A stretch of DNA of 64,000 bases from Streptomyces sp. GKU 895 (GTDB lineage: Bacteria > Actinomycetota > Actinomycetes > Streptomycetales > Streptomycetaceae), in the NCBI GenBank assembly GCA_002027195.1, contig MWJO01000023.1, forward strand, positions 1-64,000. Direction: 5' to 3'. Both the position numbers and the translations under genes were made by a program. The first letter of the stretch is position 1, and each line of letters begins with the position of its first letter. The notes beneath the pieces were generated by a model that saw nothing but the letters and a program-made list of their open reading frames with translations, made no database searches and was not told the DNA's origin. Shown one piece after another: positions 8,157 through 18,129 of this stretch.

Positions 8157-9068
8157 GTGGCTGCACCGAACGGCCCTGTTCGCGGTCCCTTTCCCATGGC
8201 CCGGCCCGGTTCCATCACCGGAGACGCCCGGCCCGGGGCCGGCGAGTGTGTGGTCGTCCTGCTGGGCACCACACTCCACTGTCTGGCCAAAGGCGAGTTG
8301 CCGACTTCCGCGCAGCGTTGGTTCCGGCCCACGGCCAAGTACTGGGTCGTCAACATCGCCCTGTCCACCAATTCGCTCGATGTGCAGCTCGACAGTGCCG
8401 ACAAAGGCCTGCGCTTCCACGGCACCATCGATGTCGACTGGCGCATCACCGATGCCAGACAGGCGGTGGAGCGTCGTCAGCTCGATGTCGAGCGACAGCT
8501 CAAGCGCCTGCTCCTGCCTCGGCTCAGCGCCGCTGCCAAGGAGTGCGCGTACGACGCCGTACCGGAACTCGAAGAGCGTCTCGCCCGCGAGCAGTTCACG
8601 GGTGAGTCCGGTGACGGTCTGCTGGAAATCGTGGACATCAGCTTCGACCTGCGTCCGGATCCGGGAGCAACCGAGGTCCTGCGTGCCGGGGCGTTGGACG
8701 GCATGCGACGGGGCCAAGCCGCGGAGATGCTCGTGCAGGGCGAACTGGCGGTCACCTCTGACGCGGTGGCACGAAACCCGGAGCTCGTGGTGGAGCTCGT
8801 GCGCAACATGCGTGAGGACAAGCGTGCCGTGCTGCACGCCCAGTTGGAGATCGCCAGGGTCATGCAAGCCCTCGAGACCGGCGCGGACCACCAACCGACG
8901 CACGCGGTGCGTGAGTTGCTGGCCCAACTCGGCAGGTACGTGCCCGGCGGCACCGGCGAACCACCGGCGCCACGCGCTGTCGAAAGCCCTTCCCTCCTCG
9001 ACCAGGAGGACCAGAACGCGGATCCCGGGACGGAAAGCCGTAACCCCGCCCCACACGGCGAAGGGTAG
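8157..9068 (+). CDS. Hypothetical protein, possible SPFH/band-7-like
   Basis: A GTG start at 8157 behind GAGGAG gives 303 residues. The core has a beta segment (LRFHGTIDVDWRITDA), then a long charged helical stretch (VERRQLDVERQLKRLLLPRL) with continuing amphipathic helices to about residue 250, and a disordered acidic tail. The order of a beta domain followed by a long helix recalls SPFH proteins, but no diagnostic motif was recognised. It sits 15 bp upstream of a membrane-protein gene, so the two are probably one operon and may form a membrane-associated complex. Confidence 0.6.
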   Translation: MAAPNGPVRGPFPMARPGSITGDARPGAGECVVVLLGTTLHCLAKGELPTSAQRWFRPTAKYWVVNIALSTNSLDVQLDSADKGLRFHGTIDVDWRITDARQAVERRQLDVERQLKRLLLPRLSAAAKECAYDAVPELEERLAREQFTGESGDGLLEIVDISFDLRPDPGATEVLRAGALDGMRRGQAAEMLVQGELAVTSDAVARNPELVVELVRNMREDKRAVLHAQLEIARVMQALETGADHQPTHAVRELLAQLGRYVPGGTGEPPAPRAVESPSLLDQEDQNADPGTESRNPAPHGEG

Positions 9069-9083
9069 AGGGACCTGCCGCCG

Positions 9084-9674
9084 GTGACAGAACGCCTTCA
9101 GGACCTGGGAGCGGCCTGGCAGAACGCGCCCTCATGGTTCGTCTACCCCATTCGTGTCCCGCTCCTGGTCCTCGCCTGGATCCTTTTGATCCAGCTGGCC
9201 ATGAGATGGGTGGTGGCCCCCCTCGGCACGATCATCTCGTGGCTGAGCCCGAAGGCGGCCTGGCTCGTCGGCACCCTGCTCTTGGCCCCGGAGTACGCGT
9301 ACACGATGAGGCGCATCCGCCAAGGAGAGGGCATCCCCCTGCTGGTGCGCCTCTACGGTGACTGGGCGGAAGGAGTCACAGACTGGACGAGGTCCTCAGG
9401 ACGGGCGTTGAGCAGACACATGCGCAGGCTCGCCGCTCGGTCCGGGAGGGTCGCCTGCGCACTGGTCTTCCTGTGGATCGCCCTCTACAACGCGCCCGCG
9501 TTGAATCACGCGGACGATCCCGATCGCCCGAAGGCCCCGGCGACCGTGTGGTGGGAGTCCTTCCACGCGTGGCTGGACGGCCCGGGACACCCACTGTGGC
9601 AGCGCACCCGCACCGCGGGCACGCCCTCGCACCACGCCACTGCCCCGTCCACACCGAGACATTCGGCAACCTGA
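9084..9674 (+). CDS. Membrane protein, partner of the upstream gene
   Basis: A GTG start at 9084 gives 196 residues. Hydrophobic segments lie at about residues 22-45 (VPLLVLAWILLIQLAM), 50-72 (AAWLVGTLLLAPEYAY) and 128-145 (VACALVFLWIALYNAPAL), with a basic arginine-rich loop between the second and third. It follows the 8157 gene closely. No family recognised. Confidence 0.6.
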   Translation: MTERLQDLGAAWQNAPSWFVYPIRVPLLVLAWILLIQLAMRWVVAPLGTIISWLSPKAAWLVGTLLLAPEYAYTMRRIRQGEGIPLLVRLYGDWAEGVTDWTRSSGRALSRHMRRLAARSGRVACALVFLWIALYNAPALNHADDPDRPKAPATVWWESFHAWLDGPGHPLWQRTRTAGTPSHHATAPSTPRHSAT

Positions 9675-9761
9675 AACGTAAGCCGAGGCAGGGACGTGAA
9701 CGACCTACCGGTCGCGCATCCGGGAGAGAACGAGCGGCTGGACTCGATCCGTGTTCCTCTC

Positions 9762-12307
9762 TCACCGACGCTTCGACCGTCGACGCGGTCGCCAGTGGCC
9801 ATCACCTGGCACACCCGCGCTCGCAGCCCGCTCCGCCCACGCCAACGCTTCTTGGCGCGTCTTCAGCGTGTCCGGATGAGCCGGACCCTGCACACGGCAC
9901 CGGTCCGACACCAACTCCGCCAAGGCCGCCGCGGCACCTGCCGCGTCTCCCACCTCACCCCGCCAGAAGGCCAGGTTGTGGCGGGCGGCCAGGGTGTCCG
10001 GATGATCAGGGCCCTGCACCCGCCGCCGGTCGGCCACCAGCTCCGCGAAGGCGTCCGCGGCACCGGCCGCATCCCCCGCCTCACCTCTCCAGCGAGCCAG
10101 ACTGTGCCGCACGGCAAGGCTGCTCGGGTGGGTGGGGCTCTGCGCACGCAACTGGTCGGCCAGCAACTCCGTCAACGCCTCAGCGGCTTCCCGTGCGTTT
10201 ACCGGCCTCTCCCCGCCAGCGGGCCAGACTGTGCCGCACGGCAAGGGTGTTGGGATGATCAGCGCCCTGGATCCGCAACTGGTCCGCCCGCAGGGCCGTC
10301 AGGGCCTCAGCCGCCCCCGCGGGATTGCCCAGCTCTCCCCGCCAGTGGGCCAGACTGTGCCGTACGGCAAGGGTGTTGGGGTGGTCAGCGCCCTGGATCC
10401 GCGACTGGATCGCCATCAGCTCCGCGAGCGCGGCGGCTGCCTTCGCGGCGTGACCCGCCTCGCCCTGCCACCGGGCCAGATTATGACGAGCGGCCAAGGT
10501 ATCCGGATGATCAGGGCCCTGCAAACGCCGCCGGTCGGACACCAGTTCCGCGAAGGCGTCCGCGGCACCCGCGGCGTCCCCCGCCAAACCCTTGCAGTGG
10601 GCCAGGTTGTGGCGGGCGGCCAGCGTGTCCCGGTGATCTGCGCCCTGTACACGTCTGCGGTCGGACACCAGCGCCGCGAACGCCTTCGCCGCGCCGGCCG
10701 CGTCACCCGCCTCACTCGTCCAGGACGCCAGATTGTTGCGGGCCGCCAGAGTGTCGGGATGGTCGACGCCAAGATGCTGTACGGCCCTGTCGTGCACCGC
10801 GTGGAAGTGCTCGACGGCGGCCGTGAAACGACCCGATTCTCCCAGGCTTCGCCCCGCGCGATGGAGGACGCGGTGCACACCGCCCGAGTAGAGGGCCGCG
10901 TCCTCGGCCACGTGCGCCAAGACAGCGGTGTTGGCGCGCAGCGCCTGCGCCATCGGAGTGTCGAGTTCCGACTCGGGCCAAACGGCCATCAAGGCGTCGG
11001 CCACGACACGGGCCAGGCCGCCACGGTCCTCAGGGGTGAGACTGTCTCGCGCCGTGCGCTGGACGAGCTGGTGGACTCGGACGGTTCTCACAGGATCGTC
11101 GGGGGTGTGGTCGAGGAGGCTGAGCCGATGCGCGGCGCGCAACGCCAGTGCGGCATCCCGCGCCGTGGGAGCGGCAGCGCCGGACGGTGCGCGCGTTCCA
11201 GTCAGAGCCAGGTACTCCAAGGCCGGAGCACTGGTCAGAACGGCTTGGGGAATCCCGTTGGGGTCCAGCATGCCGGCCATGCACAGGATCGGACGCGCGA
11301 AACCGACCGGGGGCAGGCGGTCCGCCCGTTCCAGGGACAACGACCATGCCGCCGCAACCCTGGCCTTCTGCTCGTCGGGCAGCGCGTGCGGCGCCGCGTC
11401 GTCCAGGGTGCGCGTACGGTCGGCAAGCAACGCCCGGTAGTCAGGGATGCCTTGCCCGGCGTCGATGAGGTAGGCGGCGGCCTGTGACAGAGCCAGCGGG
11501 AGATATCCCAGGTCGCGTGCGAGCGCGGCGATCTGAGCTGCGTACACGGGAGTCTCGGGCACGCCAAGAGCCTTGCTCAGGTATGCGGTGGCCTCGTCAG
11601 CCGTGAACGTGCCGATGTCGATGCGGGGCCGCCCCTCGCCCACCAGCGCGGCGTCCCGGCGCCGTGTGGTGACCAGGGTCCGCCCGCGCGGATGCGGCGG
11701 CGGCCACAAACCGTCCAAGTCTCCCGGGTCGACCACGTCGTCCAGCACCACCAGCCAGCGACATCGAGGGCGCCCCGGCGACTCCTCCAGCCATTCCAGG
11801 AACACCTCCGCAGCGTGTTCACGCTCACGTCTGTCGGCCCCGCACAACTCCTCCCCGCGCGGCATAGGTGTCCACGACCGCACCGCGGTCGGCGGCATTC
11901 ACCCACACCAGGAGGTCGACCTCCGGACTGCCGAAGACGGTGCGCGCGTACTCCGCCGCCAGCTGCGTCTTACCCACCCCGCCCAGGCCGCTGAGAACCA
12001 GCCCCGTCGCACCCGTATCACCTCCACCGTCCAGCAGGGAACGCAACTGGGCAGCCTCCGCCCGGGCTTGGAACCCTGACGAGGGTCGCGGAACGACACC
12101 CACCTTGTGCGGCCGGCCAGTCGGCTCCCAAGGGCCGGCAGCCTTACGTGCGTTCGTGGCATGGACCGTCAGAGAGTGCACGTATCCGCTCACGGCAATT
12201 CCGCCATGCGTCGCCTTTGCCGAGCCGGTGTCACTGATGACTACGGACCTCCACGGCGCCCATGCCCACCGGGCCGCCGCGCCGGCCTTACGCCATTTCC
12301 AGGCCAT
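9762..12307 (-). pseudogene. NB-ARC/TPR protein, two frameshifts
   Basis: Read from ATG 12307 (or an upstream start), an N-terminal segment with SVVISDTGSAKATHGG leads to the NTPase P-loop GLGGVGKTQLAAEYA (about 11970). The frame then shifts near 11855 into an intact stretch with VVLDDVVDP (Walker B) and LPLALSQAAAYL, typical of NB-ARC STAND ATPases. From about 10760 down, tandem ~42-residue TPRs of the HPDTLAARHNLA type follow. A second shift at about 10199 (TTT where TT would keep frame) separates the last repeats. A working protein would be a cytoplasmic signal-sensing STAND ATPase. The small membrane gene just upstream may be a partner. Confidence 0.75.
9800..10760 (-). repeat. Tandem TPR-coding repeats, ~126-bp unit
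   Basis: About seven to eight direct repeats with a 126-bp period, each containing a variant of CACCCGGACACCCTGGC on the minus strand, encode DHPDTLAARHNLAxWRGEAG units. The close DNA similarity suggests recent duplication or gene conversion. The repeats are coding and are not a CRISPR array. Confidence 0.75.
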
Positions 12308-12436
12308 CGCTCTTCCGCTCCAACGCTCCCGGCACCGGCCCACACCATCACGCCCGAGAGCCGCAACGGCACAAGTCCGCGGTCGGCCCCTTGGCCGGCG
12401 CCCCTCACCCGCGTGGCAGGCGCCGACGCCTGCGCT

Positions 12437-12799
12437 CTACTGGAAGCTCGCCCCCGTATTGGCCTGGCCTCCCTCGGCGTCCGCGTCGCCCGTCCCGGTG
12501 ACCTCCACCCTCGCCGGGTCGACCGGACCGGCGGGAAGGGCCACGCCCGTGTTCGCGCTGCCACCGCCGCGAGCGGTAGCGCTGCCGGTGGCGGAAACCC
12601 GAATGTTGCTGCCAGAAGATTCGGAGGCGGAGGCAACAGCGGCCCAGAGGGCCGTCCCGAGCGAGGCGATACCGACGAAGGCCGACACCACGCCGGCGAC
12701 CTGATTGGCATGATCCCAGGTCAGAAAGCAGGTGGCGCCCGCAAGGAGGCCCATTGCCAGTCCGGAAGCCATCACGACGACTCGTTGCATCCCCGTCAT
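12437..12799 (-). CDS. Small membrane protein with ANTG-type tail
   Basis: The ATG at 12799 with GGAG upstream gives 120 residues. Two transmembrane segments lie at about residues 5-22 and 28-52. The soluble tail has two copies of an S/T-G-rich motif, VSATGSATARGGGSANTG and TGTGDADAEGGQANTG. The NB-ARC protein directly downstream has a similar SDTGSAKATHGG motif in its N-terminus. The pair is probably co-transcribed and may interact through these motifs (inference). Confidence 0.65.
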   Translation of the reverse strand: MTGMQRVVVMASGLAMGLLAGATCFLTWDHANQVAGVVSAFVGIASLGTALWAAVASASESSGSNIRVSATGSATARGGGSANTGVALPAGPVDPARVEVTGTGDADAEGGQANTGASFQ

Positions 12800-13000
12800 C
12801 GCTCCATCATGACCTCGCACCTCCGGAGTCGCGTCCGGTTCGTGAATAGCCAACACGCTGCACGGACCGGCTGGTTGAATGTGCGGCGAGACTGCCCGCA
12901 GCCGCACGGGGCACTCGCCAGCACCTCCTTGGCATTAACGCCCTGCTTCGGCCCCAGTTTTCCGGCGGTGGATGCGCATGATCGTCGCAACGTTGCGGGC

Positions 13001-13318
13001 TCAGAGTGCCAGAGCGGTGGTGAATGTCCGAGTCGCGGTCTGCCAACTCAGTGTCTTGCGGGGGCGGTTGTTGAGCCTCTGCTCGATGACACGGAGGTCG
13101 TCAGCGGTGTGCAGGGACAGGTTCGTGCGCTTGGGCAGGTACTGCCGGATCAAGCCATTGGTGTTCTCATTCGTGCCTCGCTCCCAGGGACTGACAGGGC
13201 GCGCGAAGAAGATCCCGTCGGTGAAGCAGGGCGCGAGTTCGTGATGGCGTGACATCTCGGAGCCCTGGTCCCAGGTGAGACGGCGGCGTGCTGCGGGCGG
13301 CACTTTGCGGTCGGCCCG
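13001..13318 (-). pseudogene. IS30-family transposase, C-terminal fragment
   Basis: About 105 residues match the end of IS30 DDE transposases: TWDQGSEMSRH with the second catalytic Asp, SPWERGTNENTNGLIRQYLP with the catalytic Glu, and the terminal LNNRPRKTLSW. Everything before about 13318 (helix-turn-helix and first Asp) is missing, and no terminal inverted repeats were found. A dead remnant. Confidence 0.8.
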
Positions 13319-13679
13319 CGGGCTGCTTTTGAGCGTGCAGAAGGCAACGGGACGACAGCGGCTCACGTTGCGTGCCGCCGCGGGGCGGTGGCGTTGATAG
13401 CACTCTCGGTCCTGGGTGCGTAGCGGCAAATCGAGCCGGGTGCTGGAGCGAGCGGCCGACATGCTGAGCGAGCGCGGACGTCGTGGAAGCCACTAGGTGC
13501 GCCCCAGGCCTCACTCGGGTTTCCAAAGGAGGAGTCGCGTGAGGGAATATGTGGCGGGAGGGTATGGAGGTAATGCCGTGATGTGATAGATGGACGGCTA
13601 GCTTTATGCTGATTCGCAGTCGGGTGTTTTCCTGCTGGTGATGCCACAATCAGCGATGTAGCAGACAGGGAGACGACCG
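13319..13679. other. Intergenic stretch upstream of an XRE gene
   Basis: No supported gene. The last 180 bp are noticeably more A+T-rich than the surroundings and end in GGGAG, eight bases before the ATG at 13680, so they probably hold that gene's promoter. Confidence 0.4.
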
Positions 13680-14597
13680 ATGGTAAATCAGCGTCCGGGA
13701 AATGCGGCGGTTCAGCGCTTACAGTTGCGCACCGAGTTGCGAAAGTTTCGCGAACAAGTAGGGCTGACCCAACGCCAGGTTGCGAAGACGATGGAGTGGT
13801 CTCCGAGTAAACTGCTGCGCATTGAATCGGGTGAGGTGGGAATATCCGTTCACGACCTCCGGCCCTTGCTGAGTTGCTATCGCGTCCGTGACGAAGGGGT
13901 CATTGAACGGCTCCTCGATCTGGCGCGGGGCAGCCGGAAGATGCCGTTCGCCGAGTACCGCGATGTCTATGGCCAGCCGTTCTTGAACTTCCTGGCTATG
14001 GAGTCCTCTGCGTTCATCACACGCGCCTTTCAGCCGTTGGTGGTCCCCGGCCTGTTGCAAACGGAGGACTATGCGGCAGAGTTGAGCAGGGCCTACAGTG
14101 CGGATCGGTTCTCCGAGCCGCAACTGCAGCGTCTGATCGAAGGCCGTCTCCTGCGCCAGGAGGCTCTGGATCGCGACGAGGGCGAGACCTACTTCATCGT
14201 GGACGAGGCCGTGTTGCGCCGTCAGATCGGTGGGCCCCAGGTCATGCGCAGGCAGCTGCGTCGCCTCGCCGAGTTGGCAGCGCACCCACGCCGCCAGATT
14301 ATGATCTTCCCGTTCAGTAGCGGGACGCCTGCCTCGCAAGGCCCTTTCACACTCTTCGAGTTCGAGGAGCAGGGGATTCCTCCGTTTGTCTACCTTGAGA
14401 ATCTTCGAACACCCCCTGACGTCAGCACGGACGAAGGCGAATTCAATAAGCTACTGGCATTGTTTTGGGACCTGGAGGAACGTTCCATCAAAGGGGATCA
14501 AGTGCCGCAGATCTTGCTGCAGATGGCCGAGCACATGGAGACGGCACCGCACGACCTGGCGCTCCCTTCTCCTGAGTCGGCCGCCGAAGACTCCTGA
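13680..14597 (+). CDS. XRE-family regulator with DUF5753 domain
   Basis: A 305-residue protein with GGGAG before ATG 13680. Residues 18-70 form the XRE helix-turn-helix (VGLTQRQVAKTMEWSPSKLLRIESGE). Residues 105-280 form the DUF5753 domain (VVPGLLQTEDYA, RQIMIFPF, PPFVYLENL). In Streptomyces these regulators usually pair with an adjacent DUF397 protein. Here the only DUF397 gene is 0.9 kb away on the opposite strand. Codons such as GAA, TTG and AAG are more frequent than in neighbours, suggesting different ancestry or slow amelioration. Confidence 0.9.
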   Translation: MVNQRPGNAAVQRLQLRTELRKFREQVGLTQRQVAKTMEWSPSKLLRIESGEVGISVHDLRPLLSCYRVRDEGVIERLLDLARGSRKMPFAEYRDVYGQPFLNFLAMESSAFITRAFQPLVVPGLLQTEDYAAELSRAYSADRFSEPQLQRLIEGRLLRQEALDRDEGETYFIVDEAVLRRQIGGPQVMRRQLRRLAELAAHPRRQIMIFPFSSGTPASQGPFTLFEFEEQGIPPFVYLENLRTPPDVSTDEGEFNKLLALFWDLEERSIKGDQVPQILLQMAEHMETAPHDLALPSPESAAEDS

Positions 14598-14752
14598 TCC
14601 GTGCGCGAGCTGGGGCGAAATGGCGGACACCCCGGGTGATCCCCACGGTGGCTCGGCCGGTCGTGCGCCGTTCGTGTGTCCCCGGCGCACGGGCAGCAGA
14701 AAGGGGCGCACGGAAGCGGGCGGGGCTCAGCGGACATCGTGGCCGGACATGG

Positions 14753-14780
14753 CTGTGGCTCCGCTTCAGCGGAGCCACAG
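14753..14780. terminator. Hairpin terminator after the XRE gene
   Basis: CTGTGGCTCCGCT (14753-14765) and its perfect complement (14768-14780) are separated by only two bases. It lies 156 bp after the XRE stop and could act in both directions. Confidence 0.65.
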
Positions 14781-15117
14781 CTGGGGCAGGCCCGCTGCAA
14801 CGGGGTGCGCCCCTCGGCTGATCGCCCGGGCCACCGGTAGACCAGCGTATGCACCACGGTCGCGCATCCCCGGCGCATTGGCAATCGGTGCTGGTCGACA
14901 GAGCCTCTTCGGGCCGGGCGGCGAACCGTACGTACATGGTGTGCTCAGCCAGACGTCGGCATAAACCCTCAATCTGCTAGCCAGCTTATGGCGGGATTGC
15001 TGTCAGCCGCACATCCAGATGGCTTCGCCCTGGACGGGGTTTTCTGCCGGAATTCCCACGTCCACGCTCGTGTCGGTTTCAGGTGCGTGAATGACCAAGT
15101 ACCGGGGTGGGAATCTG

Positions 15118-15143
15118 CTTGCAGACAGGGCTCCGTCTGCAAG
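15118..15143. repeat. 9-bp inverted repeat
   Basis: CTTGCAGAC (15118-15126) and GTCTGCAAG (15135-15143) form a hairpin with an 8-base loop, about 45 bp before the small membrane gene start at 15189. Terminator, attenuator or operator are all possible. Confidence 0.45.
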
Positions 15144-15188
15144 CGGGGCCGCTGCGTTCCATGAAGTCCCGGGCCACCTGGAGTAGCC

Positions 15189-15412
15189 GTGTCCGACCAT
15201 GAAAGCCTTCCGGGAAAACCTCCGAAGGCACCCGCCTCGCTCACCTCTCACACATCCACATCATCGCGGCCGCGATTGTCGCGGTGGCCTCGTTGGCTAC
15301 AGCCGTTCTCATCCTGGTCGTGAGCCCCACCGAGTCGGGTCTGGCTGCAGCCGGCGCCGTCGCAACCGCGGGCTTCGCCCTGGCCGGGCGGCTGAGCGGC
15401 TCGCCCCGCTGA
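15189..15412 (+). pseudogene. Small membrane protein, apparent frameshift
   Basis: GTG 15189 follows GGAG at a good distance and begins MSDHESLPGKPPKAPASL. A different frame then encodes a clear membrane hairpin, HIIAAAIVAVASLATAVLIL and ESGLAAAGAVATAGFALAGR, ending at TGA 15410-15412. Joining them needs a one-base shift near 15245. The product would be about 73 residues with one to two transmembrane helices. No family recognised. Confidence 0.4.
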
Positions 15413-15485
15413 CGGTCGGCGCACCTCCCGTAAGTGCTGCGGACTCGCCACCCGCTTACGACGAGCCCGCAGCACTCGCCGCCCG

Positions 15486-15698
15486 TCACCCGTCGATGAT
15501 CGTGCCCCTCCTAGCGTCACCCGCCGCCTGCAGGAAGAGACTCCAGGGCTGGGCGGCAAAGGCCAGCCGCCCCTGGGCGGCATCCTTGGTGTCCCGCACC
15601 AGGACATCCCGCCCCGTCCACGCCACTTCGACACACTGATCGGCCTGCATGTCGCTGTAGGAGGACTTCCGCCACGACCACGAAGAACGCATGTACAT
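15486..15698 (-). CDS. DUF397 protein
   Basis: A 70-residue protein starting at ATG 15698 (or 15692). It carries the DUF397 core: WRKSSYSDMQADQCVEVAW, VLVRDTKD and a final PWSLFL. Such proteins are small partners of XRE/DUF5753 regulators. The nearest such regulator is at 13680-14597, in opposite orientation. Confidence 0.85.
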   Translation of the reverse strand: MYMRSSWSWRKSSYSDMQADQCVEVAWTGRDVLVRDTKDAAQGRLAFAAQPWSLFLQAAGDARRGTIIDG

Positions 15699-16008
15699 GC
15701 CTTACTCTCACAGCCGTCACGCACCACCGCGCACCGGCCAACCACACGACGAAGAGGCCGACTTGCCCCTTCTAGGAGGTTTTGAGTGTACTTGGAGCGT
15801 CCGCTCCCGCTGCCCACTCACCCACCCCGTGCGCACGCTTCAGCACGACAAACTGCGCATGGCGCCGAGAGGTTACCGTCGCACCACATGCCATGCCTCC
15901 CTCATCCTGGAACTCGTTGCCCAGCCGTAGCCAATGCGCGGCCGGGACGTGCCCTCCCCGCTGTGCGCGCAAGGCCAGCGGTTTAGGGGGCTGGGGCACG
16001 CCACCTGA
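15699..16008. other. Intergenic region
   Basis: About 310 bp between the DUF397 start and the IS5-like reading frame. No gene or clear site was seen. Confidence 0.35.
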
Positions 16009-17166
16009 TCACCGGAGTTGATGGAGAGTTCCCGGAGCCGGAGTACGACCGAGAGGGCTCACGCGGCGCCCGTAGGTAACGTGAACCACTGGGTGCGTCG
16101 CTGGCCCCGTGCCGTCGTCGGCATTACGGACGTCAGTGGGGCCGGAGACGATGAAGGTGGGCGAATCCGCCCTCACAGGACGGCAGTTACCGTAGATCTG
16201 CGGCCGCACGCTTCCGTGACCCTGGATCCGGTGGTTCTTTGCAACACGAGAGAGGCATCGGAGCCTGTCCAGGTCGAGTGGTGCGCGACTACCACAAACG
16301 CGAGTGGGCCTGTTCGAAGAGACCTGTTCATCCCGGTACGGCGGGTGGACATAAGCTACCGCCTTCCGCGCAAGCTGTTCTGACCAGGCCAACCAGATGC
16401 CAAGGGGCCCCGAAGAAGCGTCATCCTCGGGGCCCGACTTCAATGACTGAGCTGTTGACGTCATTCGATTCGGACTGCACCGGGACCTTCGAAAGATCCG
16501 CCACGACTTCAGCCGTGCGACGCCGCCTTCGACCGGCGCTCGTGCCGCGGACAGCGCGCGGTTGACGGCCTGTTGGGCAGGCGTGAGGTCACGGCCGGGT
16601 GGGCGTCTGAGGGCAGTTGTCACCCATGGTCCGGCTCCCACGGAGGCGCGGTCGGCGAGGACCGGGATGCCCTGGCGCTCACAGATCCGGATGATCCGGT
16701 GGGCCCGGGCGGCGGTCAGGTCGTGCGCGCGGCCGGGCAGCGCGGGCGAGAGCCGCAGCAGCCTCCCGATCGGGTCGGTCACGACCTGCACGTTCACCCC
16801 GTGTCGGCGGTGCTTGTGGGAGGAGTCAGCTCGGCTGTCGCCGACCCGGTCACACTCCGCCAGCGTGCCGTCAAGAAGGACGTAGTCCGGGTCGGCCTCG
16901 CGCAGGGCGCGCAGCAGGCCGGGCGCGCGGTCGGCGAGCAGATTGATGACGGCGGTGGTGTACGCGTGGGCGGTGCCGACGGAAATGCCGAAGCCGGCAG
17001 CCAGTTGGGCGAGGGTGCCATGCCGACGCAGGTACACCAGGCCAACCAGCGCACGCTGGTGCGGCAGGAGCTTGCAGCAGCGCTCACCCTCGCGGGTGAC
17101 GATGAGTATGGTGACCCACTCGACCAGGGCGTGTGGCGGATCGAGTGCGGCAGGATTGGCAACCAA
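16009..17166 (-). mobile_element. IS5-family transposase, C-terminus degenerate
   Basis: From a TTG start at 17166 (residue pattern [20 protein letters not shown]) the frame has a helix-turn-helix ([19 protein letters not shown]) and the DDE catalytic core: [15 protein letters not shown], a second Asp in [10 protein letters not shown], and Glu in [16 protein letters not shown]. Homology ends after CSPNRM at about 16464. The remaining ~150 codons to 16009 are read-through with no family match. A hairpin at 16405-16435 lies where the real end would be. GG replaces the usual RG after the catalytic Glu. Probably an inactive copy; terminal repeats were not identified. Confidence 0.75.
16405..16435. 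terminator. Hairpin inside the IS5 read-through region
   Basis: GGGCCCCGA (16405-16413) and TCGGGGCCC (16427-16435) form a 9-bp perfect stem with a 13-base loop, just past the point where transposase homology ends. Confidence 0.5.
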
Positions 17167-17321
17167 CGAGGCTCCTGCGCCGATGAGTTGAGACGACGAA
17201 CACCTCTCTCAACGGCACGGGAGCCTCGTGCGTTGCGCACACCACCGGGCACACCCGATCAGTGGCCACTCTGAAGAACAGCTTTTTAGGCGTCGCCGCC
17301 ACCGCACTTCACCCGAACCGC

Positions 17322-17816
17322 TCAGATGGAGTCCCACACCTTGAACCAGCCGATGTTGTCGTTCGCCTGAGCACCGACGTAGGGCGTGCCGAACCCGTAG
17401 TAATAGACGGCGCCGCCGTTGTTCAGGACGGCCTGCTGGCCGTCGCAGCTGTTGTAGGTGATGAACGAGGAGATCGACTTACGCCACCACCAGTCGGCGG
17501 TCAGGACGTATCCGGCCGCGTCGCAGGGGCCGTAGTCCCCGTATACGTCGGTACTGGCGCCGCCGTATTCGGCGTGCTCATACCAGGTCACGAGCAGGGT
17601 CCGGCCGCTGACGCTGACCGCTTGCGTCCCGGCCTCGGAACAGGTCCGGCTCTTCACACGGGAGACCTTCTCTTGCGGCTTCACCCGCTCCACCACCACG
17701 GCACAGTGCTTGGCGTTCGCCGGCTCCGACGCCGATGCCTGCGGTGCGAGTCCGACGAGGCCGATGAACGAAGCGGCCACGGTCAGTGTGGCGGCGGTAC
17801 GCGCGTACAGGGACAT
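17322..17816 (-). CDS. Secreted beta/gamma-crystallin-like protein
   Basis: ATG 17816 behind GAGGAG gives 164 residues. A signal peptide ends at PQASAS. The mature part has cysteine pairs and a crystallin-like strand, VTWYEHAEYGG, with WWWRKSISSFITYNSC and a tyrosine/glycine-rich end. The YEHxxYGG...SS pattern is typical of beta/gamma-crystallin or SMPI-type inhibitor folds of secreted Streptomyces proteins. Ca2+ binding or protease inhibition is possible but unproven. Confidence 0.75.
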   Translation of the reverse strand: MSLYARTAATLTVAASFIGLVGLAPQASASEPANAKHCAVVVERVKPQEKVSRVKSRTCSEAGTQAVSVSGRTLLVTWYEHAEYGGASTDVYGDYGPCDAAGYVLTADWWWRKSISSFITYNSCDGQQAVLNNGGAVYYYGFGTPYVGAQANDNIGWFKVWDSI

Positions 17817-18129
17817 GGATGCTCCTCGCGGCTGGGCTGACAGGGCATTGCGTGCCGCAAGCCTAGGAAGGCGCATCGTGCAGCGGTCCCTGACAGATGT
17901 CAGGAGCAAGGCAGGGCAGCGTGGCGGACCCTTGCTTGACGAACCCCTCCGTCCTTGACGCGCCTCTCCACCATCATCGGTCCGGCGCCCCGTGAACAGA
18001 TCCCTTCCGTGCCTCTGCCCCTTCGTCGGTGGTGCCCGTCATCTGGTGGCGGTTCGAGCCCGCGGCAGGCGCCAAGGGTGGCAACACGGACCGCAGATCA
18101 AATCCCGCTCAAGAGGGCGGGACATGCCC
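17817..18129. other. Intergenic region
   Basis: About 310 bp upstream of the crystallin-like gene and before a decayed gene. It holds a short CTGAC/GTCAG repeat near 17888; nothing else recognised. Confidence 0.3.

Larger units (their letters stand above)
14598..15188. other. Intergenic region with hairpins
   Basis: It holds a strong terminator hairpin (14753-14780) and a smaller inverted repeat (15118-15143). A possible minus-strand small frame (15003-15251, ending EAIWMCG) has no recognised family and poor codon bias, so it is not called. Confidence 0.4.

Noticed and set aside
9800..10760. Regular repeats that could suggest a CRISPR array
   Set aside because: The unit is about 126 bp, there are no unique spacers between short repeats, and every unit is in frame for a TPR.
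10132..11487. A 451-codon open frame on the plus strand over the TPR region
   Set aside because: The minus strand encodes clear TPRs and NB-ARC motifs; the plus frame only mirrors the repeats.
15003..15251. An 82-codon minus-strand frame (ends EAIWMCG)
   Set aside because: Weak codon bias, overlap with a hairpin and with the 15189 start region; kept only as a note.
16009..16460. The last ~150 codons of the IS5 frame as a new C-terminal domain
   Set aside because: Family similarity ends at CSPNRM, a terminator-like hairpin follows and the tail has no recognisable fold pattern. It is read-through.
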